Positions 21,540-28,202 of a stretch of DNA of 31,703 nucleotides are shown one piece after another. The DNA is from JAJVID01 sp035275345. GTDB lineage: Bacteria > Acidobacteriota > Blastocatellia > RBC074. The first letter of the stretch is position 1, and the number at the start of each line of letters is the position of its first letter. The DNA is taken from contig DATEMY010000682.1 of assembly GCA_035275345.1 (NCBI GenBank), forward strand, positions 1 through 31,703. The letters run 5' to 3'. The translations under genes and the position numbers were made by a program. The notes below the pieces were generated by a model. It saw only the letters and a list, made by a program, of their open reading frames with translations. It was not told the origin of the DNA and made no database searches.

Positions 21540-22094
21540 ATGAAAAGAGCATTAACTATTTGTGGCGTGTTCTGCGCATTGATGATCGGCGTCGCAGCCG
21601 TCAGCGCGCAAAAAGGCGCCAACTTCGCTGGTACCTGGGAATTGGACAAGTCTAAAAGTAAGTTGCCAGAGCAGATGGCCAGCAACCTCACCAGCCTGAC
21701 CTGGACGGTCACGCAAAGTGAGACAGAGTTGAAAATCGAGCCGAAGGCTGAAATGGCTCAAACCGGCGGCGGCGGCGGCGGCGGTGGCGGCGGACGCGGT
21801 GGGGGAATGGGCGGCAATCAGCCATCTGCTTATAAGCTCGATGGAAGCGAGACCACTACCGACTTGACAGGTCGAATGACCGGTAAAGTGACGCGCAAGG
21901 CCAAGTGGGCCGGGGAAGGTAAAATCCTCGAACTGAGTGCTGTAACAAACGCTGATTTCAACGGCAACGCATTCACTTCCACGACAACAGAGCATTGGGA
22001 ACTGGCCGACGGCGGCAAGTCACTCAAGGTCCATCGGAAGTCGGAAACTCCGCGTGGGGCCCAGGAGACAACCTACGTTTTCAACAAGAAATAG
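21540..22094 (+). CDS. Secreted small glycine-rich protein, lipocalin-like
   Basis: A 184-residue exported protein. The signal peptide is MKRALTICGVFCALMIGVAAVSAQ. The mature start, FAGTWELDKSKSKLPE, has the G-x-W pattern of small beta-barrel or lipocalin-like families common in Acidobacteriota. A run of ten glycines, then RGGGMGG, breaks the protein near residues 77-93, a low-complexity insert. The rest is alternating beta strands (ELSAVTNADF, TEHWELADGGKSLKVHRKS). The ATG is preceded by AGGGAG. An in-frame upstream ATG at 21462 would precede the signal peptide with basic residues and has no site. No enzyme motifs are seen. Confidence 0.82.
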   Translation: MKRALTICGVFCALMIGVAAVSAQKGANFAGTWELDKSKSKLPEQMASNLTSLTWTVTQSETELKIEPKAEMAQTGGGGGGGGGGRGGGMGGNQPSAYKLDGSETTTDLTGRMTGKVTRKAKWAGEGKILELSAVTNADFNGNAFTSTTTEHWELADGGKSLKVHRKSETPRGAQETTYVFNKK

Positions 22095-22110
22095 ATTTGT
22101 TTGGAATCCA

Positions 22111-22159
22111 GCCTTCAGGCGGAAGCGGCTTGTTTATCAAGCCGCTTCCGCCTGAAGGC
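22111..22159. terminator. Perfect 22-bp hairpin between convergent genes
   Basis: Bases 22111-22132 and 22138-22159 are perfectly complementary around a 5-nt tttat loop. It sits between convergent genes ending at 22094 and 22188. There is no run of T on either side, so factor-independent termination is uncertain. A repetitive extragenic palindrome is the alternative. Confidence 0.55.
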
Positions 22160-22187
22160 GGTACTACAAACTCTCGGCGTTCCAGGC

Positions 22188-22751
22188 TTAGCTCAACTGC
22201 TTTACCAGCGCCTGCATCTGTTTAAATTCGGGCGTTCCCGCCGGACACAGTTCAAACAACGCCATCTCGATTGAGGAGATGATCGCTCCCGCTCTCGCCA
22301 TCTTGTTGATCGCCAGTTCACGATTCCTGGCCAGCCTGGTCGAAACCGCGTCGCTCAGTAAATGTACCTGATACCCGTTTTGCAGAAGGTCGTGCGCCGT
22401 CTGGCTGACGCAGATGTGCGCTTCGATGCCGCATAGCATCACCTGCTCGACGTGATGTTCGCGCAGCCTCGTGTCGAACTCCTGCGCGCCACAGGCTGAA
22501 AACGACAGCTTCTCGATCGGAGACGCGCCTTCAGGGAGATGCTCGGCGATTGCAGGCGCCGTTCGGCCCAGACCTTTCGGATATTGTTCGGTGACGATGA
22601 TCGGCAGATCGAGCAGTTTGCACGCCTCGACCATCAATCCGATGCGCTCAACCGTTTCGCCGAAATCGGGAATGATTTTGCCGAACGCTTCCTGCATGTC
22701 AATTACCGCAAGAGCGGCGCGGCGGCGGTCGAGTAGTGATGGGTGTTTCAT
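22188..22751 (-). CDS. Isochorismatase-family cysteine hydrolase (YcaC/nicotinamidase-like)
   Basis: A 187-residue cysteine hydrolase. The catalytic triad positions are visible: Asp in AVIDMQEAF (D20), Lys in IEKLSFSAC, and nucleophilic Cys in LCGIEAHICVSQTA. DAVSTR is the usual family landmark before the C-terminal helices. It would hydrolyse a C-N or enol-ether bond, but the substrate is not predictable. The start MKHPSLLDRRRAAL at 22751 has AGAGG upstream. The same frame stays open to 23078, but that extra stretch is the translated 15-bp-unit repeat (DRKMADRKMKDRK), so it is not protein coding. It is convergent with the glycine-rich protein gene. Confidence 0.92.
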   Translation of the reverse strand: MKHPSLLDRRRAALAVIDMQEAFGKIIPDFGETVERIGLMVEACKLLDLPIIVTEQYPKGLGRTAPAIAEHLPEGASPIEKLSFSACGAQEFDTRLREHHVEQVMLCGIEAHICVSQTAHDLLQNGYQVHLLSDAVSTRLARNRELAINKMARAGAIISSIEMALFELCPAGTPEFKQMQALVKQLS

Positions 22752-22845
22752 GTCGATGCCTCTGTTGATGATGAAGATATTGCGGCGTTGATTCGGTTCA
22801 AGCTCAAAGTATGGCAGGAGCGACGGGGAAGTAAAACGGGAATAA

Positions 22846-22990
22846 GACCGGAGAGGAAAATGGCAGACAGGAAGCTGGCGGACAGAAAAATGGCAGACAG
22901 AAAAATAAGCCCTTCCAGGCTTTGTCCCTATTTTCCTGTCTTTCATTTTTCTGTCTTTCATTTTTCTGTCTGCCATTTTCCTGTCCGGTC
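22846..22990. repeat. Long-hairpin element made of 15-bp units
   Basis: The left arm (22846-22906) has three tandem 15-mers of the type ggcagacagaaaaat at 22862, 22877 and 22892. The right arm (22930-22990) has the complementary 15-mers (atttttctgtctttc type) at 22930, 22945, 22960 and 22975. The arms are both 61 nt long with a 23-nt loop that itself pairs (aagcc/ggctt). The unit length divisible by three makes spurious open frames on both strands. A fragment occurs at 5891-5915. It occupies part of the 364-bp gap between the isochorismatase start and the GntR gene. Confidence 0.9.
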
Positions 22991-23033
22991 CTTTGGCTCT
23001 CAGACGAAAAAATCCCCTCCGTGAAAATTTCAC

Positions 23034-23062
23034 TTGACAGCGGAAAGCGACAGTATTACTTT
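23034..23062 (+). promoter_or_regulatory. Promoter of the GntR/ABC exporter operon
   Basis: Consensus TTGACA at 23034-23039, 17-bp spacer, TACTTT at 23057-23062 (T, A and final T conserved). Initiation near 23069 falls within the repeat region described next. Confidence 0.6.
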
Positions 23063-23066
23063 CATA

Positions 23067-23088
23067 GTGTACTAGCACAGTAGCACAG
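23067..23088. promoter_or_regulatory. Putative GntR (YtrA-type) operator
   Basis: GTGTACTA at 23067-23074 resembles a YtrA-type half-site, followed by the 8-bp direct repeat TAGCACAG (23073-23080 and 23081-23088). It overlaps the predicted transcription start of the operon whose first gene is the GntR regulator, so autoregulation is likely. The exact site is an inference. Confidence 0.45.
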
Positions 23089-23115
23089 TATGAAGAAACA
23101 GTCTGGTGAGGGCGG

Positions 23116-23523
23116 ATGTTGCTGAAACCGAATCCATCATCGGGCGTGCCGATCTATCTGCAATTGATGGAGCAGATCAAGCACGCCATCGAAACAGGCG
23201 CGCTGCGGGCTGGCGAGCAACTCCCCGGCATTCGCAAGCTGGCGGAAGAGCTGGTGATCAACCCGAACACGATCGCCAAAGTCTACCGCGAGCTGGAGCA
23301 CGAAGGAGTGATCGAGTTGCGCCAGGGCGCCGGCGCGTTCGTCGCCGAACGAAAGGAGGCTGTCGTGCGTCCACAAATTCTGCGCGCGCTGCCGCTGATC
23401 AAAAACCTGATCGCAAAGCTGGCGTCGCTCAATTTAAGCGAAGAAGAGATGCGGAGGTTGTTCGAAGCCGAATTAACGAATCTGCGCGAAAACGGCCTGC
23501 CGAAAGCGTCGAGCAAGAGGTGA
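23116..23523 (+). CDS. GntR-family transcriptional regulator, YtrA subfamily
   Basis: A 135-residue repressor with the short architecture of YtrA-type GntR proteins: an N-terminal winged helix-turn-helix (PIYLQLMEQIKHAIETGALRAGEQLPGIRKLAEELVINPNTIAKVYRELEHEGVIELR, residues about 12-70) and a short C-terminal helical region without a large effector domain. Members control cell-envelope-stress-type ABC transporters in the same operon, as the arrangement here suggests. GAGGG lies just upstream of the ATG. The stop (23521-23523) is 2 bp before the ATPase start. An alternative plus frame over this gene starting at 23106 is a shadow. Confidence 0.95.
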   Translation: MLLKPNPSSGVPIYLQLMEQIKHAIETGALRAGEQLPGIRKLAEELVINPNTIAKVYRELEHEGVIELRQGAGAFVAERKEAVVRPQILRALPLIKNLIAKLASLNLSEEEMRRLFEAELTNLRENGLPKASSKR

Positions 23524-23525
23524 AT

Positions 23526-24431
23526 ATGTCGGAACTGATAATCGAAACCAAAAAACTGAAGAAGAGCTACGGCGAGAAAGCGGCCGTGGATGGGATCGAT
23601 CTGGCGGTCGAACGGGGCTCGATCCACGGCTTCCTGGGGCGCAACGGCAGCGGCAAGACGACGACGATCAAGATGCTGCTCGGCTTGACCTATCCGACTG
23701 CGGGCGAAGCGCGGGTCTTCGGCCTGCGACCTGAGGATCGGGAAGAAGGTGTGCGGATTCGCCAGCGTGTGGGCTTCGTCAGCGAAGACAAAGGGTTGTA
23801 CGACTATGTGAAGGTGGAGCAGATGATCTCCTTCACGCGCTCGTTCTTTCCGAACTGGGATCGAGAGATGGAGGAGCGACTGATCGGGTTGTTCGAACTG
23901 CCGCTGAATCAATCGGTCAGGAAGCTATCCAAGGGAATGCGCACGAAGTTGGCGCTGCTCGTGGCGCTGCCTCGACGCGCCGACCTGCTCGTGCTGGACG
24001 AGCCGACGGAAGGGCTTGATCCGGCGATTACGGAAGATGTGCTCCAATTGCTGGTCGGAATGGCCGCGGGCGGAACGACCATTTTCTTCTCATCGCACCG
24101 GTTGAATGAAGTCGAGCAGATAGCCGATCACGTCAGCATCATCGATCGCGGACGCATTGTTGTCGAAGGCGCGCTCGACGATTTGAAGGACAATTATCGC
24201 CGTATTCATATGGTGTTTGATCAGGAAGCTCCGGAGCAGGCGCTTGTGGCTGCGGGCGCGGCGCAATTCAGGCGAGACGCGCGTTCGTTGACGGTCTTCG
24301 CGGACAGAAATGTCGAGATGATCGTCGATCAAGCGTATTTGCACAACGCTGTGTCGGTTGACGTCGCTCCGGTCACGTTGAAGGAGATTTTTCTGGAATG
24401 CGCGCGTAGCGAAGCGGGAGGCGCAAGATGA
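23526..24431 (+). CDS. ABC transporter ATP-binding protein
   Basis: A 301-residue exporter-type ABC ATPase. Walker A GRNGSGKTT is at residues 38-46, the signature LSKGM at 134-138 (Lys in place of the second Gly), Walker B LLVLDEPTEGLD at 154-165 with catalytic E159, and the switch histidine in FFSSHRLNEVEQ. A C-terminal extension of about 80 residues follows, as in multidrug/antibiotic ABC-2 type ATPases. Its start is fixed by AAGAGG upstream of the ATG, 2 bp after the GntR stop. Its stop overlaps the small membrane gene by 4 bp. It serves the permeases downstream. Confidence 0.96.
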   Translation: MSELIIETKKLKKSYGEKAAVDGIDLAVERGSIHGFLGRNGSGKTTTIKMLLGLTYPTAGEARVFGLRPEDREEGVRIRQRVGFVSEDKGLYDYVKVEQMISFTRSFFPNWDREMEERLIGLFELPLNQSVRKLSKGMRTKLALLVALPRRADLLVLDEPTEGLDPAITEDVLQLLVGMAAGGTTIFFSSHRLNEVEQIADHVSIIDRGRIVVEGALDDLKDNYRRIHMVFDQEAPEQALVAAGAAQFRRDARSLTVFADRNVEMIVDQAYLHNAVSVDVAPVTLKEIFLECARSEAGGAR

Positions 24432-24592
24432 ATCAATCGTATCGAACTCTCTTTGCCAGCGCCATAGTCCTGCAACTGGCGATTCTGGACCTCTATTTCG
24501 CGCTCAACGCGGATACGGGCGGCGGAGCGTGGTGGAAGTTCCTCTTCTATGCGCTCTTCTTCGCCATTATTCATTTTCCGTCTAAGGGCTGA
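24428..24592 (+). CDS. Small membrane protein of the ABC operon, 54 aa
   Basis: A 54-residue open frame starting in the ATGA overlap with the ATPase stop: MNQSYRTLFASAIVLQLAIL, then DLYFALNADTGGGAWWK, then FLFYALFFAIIHFPSKG. It has two hydrophobic segments (residues about 8-26 and 38-51) joined by a polar, glycine-rich loop, so it is a likely two-helix inner-membrane protein. No homologue is recognised. The overlap, co-direction and position inside an exporter operon suggest an accessory or stabilising subunit. It is below usual gene-calling length thresholds. Confidence 0.7.
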   Translation: MNQSYRTLFASAIVLQLAILDLYFALNADTGGGAWWKFLFYALFFAIIHFPSKG

Positions 24593-24641
24593 AGCTTTTT
24601 TAGCGCCTGCTGTGACATCGAAGCTGAATCAGGGAGGTTAT

Positions 24642-25427
24642 ATGCTTTGGCAAAAAGGCTGGTGGGAGACGCGACGGGGGTTTTTGATGTATCTGGCGAC
24701 GATGATCACCATCGTGACCATCATGTTGTATACGCGGGAGCCAGCGGATCTGGCGAAGTGGACTTCGTCGCTGCAAACGCGCGCGACGGGATGGAGCGAT
24801 AATTCACGACAACTCCTACCATTGCTCAGCAGCTATCATGGTTATGTGTGGGCGCACTGGTTCAAATTGACCATGCTGGGTATGTGGCCCATTTACGCCG
24901 TCACGAGTGGGGCGATATTCGGCGCCGGTTCCTGTCCGTGGATGGGAGGGGTGACAGGGGCCGCCGGACTCTTCACGATTTCATTACCGGTCTCGCGCCG
25001 AAGGGTGTTGCTCACGCACACGGTGTTAGTGGCTGTCGAAATGGCGTTGATCGCGTTTGCGTCGTCATTGATGTTTCCCCTCGTTTCTCACATGACCGGG
25101 GAAAGGTTTCCTTTCGGGAGCGCTATAGTTCACGCGTTATTGCTCTCGCTTGCCGGCATGGTCTTTATATCGCTTAGCGTTTTGCTGACGGTTATTTTTA
25201 ACAATCAAGGGATAGTTGTAGCTATTGGACTTGGCATTGTAATCGCCTTGTTCTTTCCAATTCGCGAAATAGAAGAATTCCCGGTGTGGAATGTCAATCA
25301 CGTGATGTCAGGCGAGACCTATTTCCGCTACGGCCAGATTCCCTGGCTCCAACTGCTTGCCTGGATCGCAATCGCCGCTGCGATTCTATCGCTGGCTGTG
25401 CGCATCTACGAGCGGCGCGATTTCTGA
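24642..25427 (+). CDS. ABC-2 type transporter permease, copy 1
   Basis: A 261-residue integral membrane protein starting MLWQKGWWETRRGFLMYL. It has about six hydrophobic segments, a conserved SLPVSRRRVLLTHT cytosolic-loop motif, and ends WNVNHVMSGETYFRYGQIPW...VRIYERRDF. The Trp-rich N-terminus and the SLPVSRR and YERRDF blocks recur in all four permeases of this operon. AGGGAGG lies 4 nt before the ATG, fixing the start. It follows the 54-aa gene by 49 bp. Confidence 0.92.
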   Translation: MLWQKGWWETRRGFLMYLATMITIVTIMLYTREPADLAKWTSSLQTRATGWSDNSRQLLPLLSSYHGYVWAHWFKLTMLGMWPIYAVTSGAIFGAGSCPWMGGVTGAAGLFTISLPVSRRRVLLTHTVLVAVEMALIAFASSLMFPLVSHMTGERFPFGSAIVHALLLSLAGMVFISLSVLLTVIFNNQGIVVAIGLGIVIALFFPIREIEEFPVWNVNHVMSGETYFRYGQIPWLQLLAWIAIAAAILSLAVRIYERRDF

Positions 25428-25442
25428 AGCGAAAGGAGTCCT

Positions 25443-26153
25443 ATGCTTTGGCAAAAGAGCTGGTGGGATACGCGAGAGCTCTTTCTGTTAAATCTGGCAG
25501 TGATGACTTTTATATGCGTACTCATTATGGGGGTGGCGATCAAGCCCGACTCTGCGGATTACCAAAGAACGGTGTGGGTGGTGTGGTTCAGATGGGTAAT
25601 GACTTTCTGGTGGCCCGTCCTGGCGCTGTTTATGGGGATTACATTCTTGAGATCTTTTCCGAGGTTTGACATGCCGGCTGCCGCCCCGGGGTTATTCACC
25701 CTATCGCTGCCGGTCACTCGCCGCAGAATTTTCCTGTCCCATTGGGCGGTTATCATGCTTGAAATGGCAGCGATCTCGCTGGCGTCGGCCCCACTTATTT
25801 CTATCATCTCCCGCCTTAACGGGGGTTGGTTTCCGATGAAGGAAGCCTTTCTTTATTCGCTGTTTATAGGAATCGGCGGCATGGCTTTTGTGAGCCTCTC
25901 ATCCCTGCTCATCGTGATTTTCAAAAATAACGCATGGGCGATCATCGGGCCTGTCGTAGCAGTGAATATTGTATTGCACTGGCCACAATGGTTAATTGAA
26001 AGATACCCCTGGTGGAACGTCTATCACGCGATGTCCGGCGAGTCCTACTTTCACTATGGCGAAATCCCATGGCTGGGATTGCTCGCCAGCCTCGCGGTTT
26101 CAGCATTGATGGTGTTTGCCGCAGCGCGCGTTTACGAACGGCTGGATTTTTGA
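25443..26153 (+). CDS. ABC-2 type transporter permease, copy 2
   Basis: A 236-residue paralogue of copy 1: MLWQKSWWDTRELFLLNL, SLPVTRRRIFLSHW, WNVYHAMSGESYFHYGEIPW, ending ARVYERLDF. It is shorter than its neighbours because the extracytoplasmic loop after the first membrane segment is about 25 residues shorter. AAAGGAG precedes the ATG. It lies 15 bp after copy 1. Confidence 0.92.
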   Translation: MLWQKSWWDTRELFLLNLAVMTFICVLIMGVAIKPDSADYQRTVWVVWFRWVMTFWWPVLALFMGITFLRSFPRFDMPAAAPGLFTLSLPVTRRRIFLSHWAVIMLEMAAISLASAPLISIISRLNGGWFPMKEAFLYSLFIGIGGMAFVSLSSLLIVIFKNNAWAIIGPVVAVNIVLHWPQWLIERYPWWNVYHAMSGESYFHYGEIPWLGLLASLAVSALMVFAAARVYERLDF

Positions 26154-26164
26154 ACGGAGGTTTT

Positions 26165-26932
26165 ATGCTCTGGAAAAGAGGCTGGTGGGAAACGCGCTTG
26201 CTATTCTTGGCCGGCCTGGTGGGAATATTTTTGGCTTACGGACTGACGAGTGGGGGACTCGGTTATGACGAGGCGAAGTGGGCGGCGAGTCTGCAGAGCC
26301 TCGTAAATTTGAGCGAGAGTGAACGGCAGGCGTTGAACAACTATCAAGGGCGAACATGGGCGGTTGGGTTCAATCTGATTCTCAATCTCTCATGCGCCAA
26401 TCTGGCCTTGATGCTGGGCACTGTTTGCTTGGTGACCACCTGCCGGAATGCGCCTTCCCAATACGCCGCCGGATTTTTCACCTGCTCATTGCCGGTCAGT
26501 CGCCGTAAAGTTTTACTGTCGCAGGCGGCGGTTGGTTTCGGCGAATTGGTTCTGATCGCTCTTTCACCGTCGCTTCTCTCGCCGATCATTGCGAGCCTCC
26601 ATGGGAAATGGTTTTCGTGGGGCGATACCTTGATTTACACGCTGCTAATGATATTCGGAGGCGCGGTCTTCTTCTGTTCCGCGGTTCTGCTGACGGTGAT
26701 TCTTGAAAATTGGCTGTTGGTTTTTGTGGTGATGGAGGCTGTCGTCTTCGCGCTGTTCTTACCTTTTGGGTTATTCGGAGAGCGCCCCTGGTGGAACCCC
26801 CTCAGGGTAATGGCGGGCGAAAGCTACTTTTTTCACGGGCGGATTCCCTGGCTCGGTCTGCTGATCACCCTGACTCTCTCGGCGGTCTTCATGTATGCCG
26901 CCATTCGCATATATGAGCGGCGCGATCTCTGA
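26165..26932 (+). CDS. ABC-2 type transporter permease, copy 3
   Basis: A 255-residue paralogue: MLWKRGWWETRLLFLAGL, a periplasmic loop with LSESERQALNNYQG, SLPVSRRKVLLSQAAVGFGE, and WNPLRVMAGESYFFHGRIPWLGLL...IRIYERRDL. The loop and the SRRK...QAAVGFGE tract are nearly identical to copy 4, the same length, indicating a recent duplication. ACGGAGG precedes the ATG, which lies 11 bp after copy 2. Confidence 0.92.
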   Translation: MLWKRGWWETRLLFLAGLVGIFLAYGLTSGGLGYDEAKWAASLQSLVNLSESERQALNNYQGRTWAVGFNLILNLSCANLALMLGTVCLVTTCRNAPSQYAAGFFTCSLPVSRRKVLLSQAAVGFGELVLIALSPSLLSPIIASLHGKWFSWGDTLIYTLLMIFGGAVFFCSAVLLTVILENWLLVFVVMEAVVFALFLPFGLFGERPWWNPLRVMAGESYFFHGRIPWLGLLITLTLSAVFMYAAIRIYERRDL

Positions 26933-26949
26933 CGCGCTGAAATATCAAG

Positions 26950-27002
26950 TTTACGAAGGGCGCGATTTCTGCGGCGCGCATCTACGAAGGGCGCGATTTC
27001 TG
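26950..27002 (+). pseudogene. Two relic permease 3' ends in the copy 3/copy 4 gap
   Basis: The 82-bp gap repeats the permease tail twice: tacgaagggcgcgatttctg at 26952-26971 and again at 26983-27002. It mirrors the live end of copy 1 (tacgagcggcgcgatttctga). The second relic is followed by a GGAGG site serving copy 4. These look like leftovers of lost or recombined permease copies. Confidence 0.75.
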
Positions 27003-27014
27003 AAGGAGGGTCTT

Positions 27015-27782
27015 ATGCTCTGGAAAAAAGGATGGTGGGAAACGCGCTGGCTATTCTTGGTTTGCCTGGGATCGATATTTTTAGCATATGGTTTGACGTT
27101 CGGGGGAAGCGATTATGACGCGGCGAGCTGGTCGGAGCGTTTGCAGCGCAGCGGAAATTTGAGCGCAAGCGAACTGCAGGCATTGAATAACTATCAAGGG
27201 CAAACATGGGCGCTCGGGTTCAAAGGGTTGCTCAGCTTCATATGGGCATACATGGCCGCGGTCCTGGGAGCCGCTTGCTTGATGGTCGACTGCCCGTGGC
27301 CGCCTTCCAAATGCGCCTCCAGATCGTTCACGTTCTCCTTGCCCGTCAGTCGCCGCAAAATTTTGCTGTCGCAGGCGGCGGTTGGTTTCGGCGAGATGAT
27401 TCTGGCCGCCCTGCTTCCGTCGCTTCTCTTGCCGATCATTGCGCGCTTCCACGGGCAATGGTTTTCGTGGAGCGACGCCTTGATTTACATGCTGCTCACG
27501 ATATTAGGCGGCGCAGTCTTCTTCTGGCTCGCGTTTTTGATGACGGTGATTCTCGGCAATTGGATCGTGGTTTCTGTGATGGGGCAGATTGTCGTCCTCG
27601 CGCTGTACTTGTCTTATCTACCATTCAGAAGGCGCCCCTGGTGGAACATCCTCGGTGTGATGGGGGGCGAAAGCTACTTTTTTCACGGGCGGATTCCCTG
27701 GCTCGGTCTGCTGACCAGCCTGATTCTCTCGGCGGTCTTCATGTATGCCGCCGTTCGCATTTATGAGCGGCGCGATCTTTAA
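27015..27782 (+). CDS. ABC-2 type transporter permease, copy 4
   Basis: A 255-residue paralogue: MLWKKGWWETRWLFLVCLG, loop LSASELQALNNYQG, SLPVSRRKILLSQAAVGFGEM, ending GESYFFHGRIPWLGLL...VRIYERRDL. It is closest to copy 3. The duplication includes 3' flank: cgcgc[t/c]gaaata[t/c]caa follows both stops (26933-26948 and 27783-27798). AGGAGGG precedes the ATG. It is the last gene of the operon. Confidence 0.92.
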   Translation: MLWKKGWWETRWLFLVCLGSIFLAYGLTFGGSDYDAASWSERLQRSGNLSASELQALNNYQGQTWALGFKGLLSFIWAYMAAVLGAACLMVDCPWPPSKCASRSFTFSLPVSRRKILLSQAAVGFGEMILAALLPSLLLPIIARFHGQWFSWSDALIYMLLTILGGAVFFWLAFLMTVILGNWIVVSVMGQIVVLALYLSYLPFRRRPWWNILGVMGGESYFFHGRIPWLGLLTSLILSAVFMYAAVRIYERRDL

Positions 27783-27820
27783 CGCGCCGAAATACCAAAA
27801 CAATGAAATCGCGCCACGTC

Positions 27821-27840
27821 GTGACGAATTCATTCGTCAC
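27821..27840 (+). terminator. Short hairpin after the ABC operon
   Basis: gtgacgaa (27821-27828) pairs with ttcgtcac (27833-27840) around a 4-nt ttca loop, about 40 bp after the last permease stop. There is no T-run directly behind it, so termination is plausible only from its position. Confidence 0.35.
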
Positions 27841-27883
27841 GTGATGAATAATGGTCTTTGAAAAATAACTGCAACCAGGTGAA

Positions 27884-28084
27884 GGGCGGCAGCCTATGGA
27901 GTGCGGATGCTTGGAGCCGCTTTGGTAGTCAATTAAATCATCTGCCAATTCTGGGATAATTGAGCAATTCCTCAATCCGCGGCGTCTGTGGAAAGCCATG
28001 CCGGCGGGTTTCGGCGAATGCTCCGGATCACAGAATTGACTACCAAAGCGGCTCCAAGCATCCGCACTCCATAGGCTATCGCCC
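27884..28084. repeat. 201-bp inverted-repeat element (MITE-like)
   Basis: A 44-bp perfect inverted repeat (27891-27934 with 28034-28077) extends to 51 bp with two mismatches (27884-27934 with 28034-28084). The loop is 99 nt (27935-28033) and has no coding content. It lies in the 420-bp gap between the ABC operon and the CocE-type hydrolase. No transposase and no clear target duplication was seen. The rest of the gap has nothing else recognisable except the ribosome binding site of the next gene. Confidence 0.9.
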
Positions 28085-28202
28085 ATAGGCTTCGCCGTTC
28101 ATTATCCGAATTGTGCCCGTCCAAATATAGAGCTGCGTGGTTGCGCTTATTTCTCAAAGTCCATAATTCGTCATTACGTGGCGTTTTTTGGAGGAGATAC
28201 CG

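Noticed and set aside
22111..22159. Strong intrinsic terminator
   Set aside because: Stem is perfect but no T-run follows on either strand, so I kept it only as a possible terminator.
22862..22990. CRISPR-like short repeats
   Set aside because: Units are contiguous, without spacers, and arranged in inverted arms; no cas genes in the window.
22743..23024. Plus-strand open frame with RKMADRKLADRK repeats
   Set aside because: Translation of the 15-bp repeat element, open in both directions because the unit is a multiple of three.
27739..28086. 115-codon minus-strand open frame across the inverted-repeat element
   Set aside because: It crosses both arms of the element, has no ribosome site and no recognisable motif.
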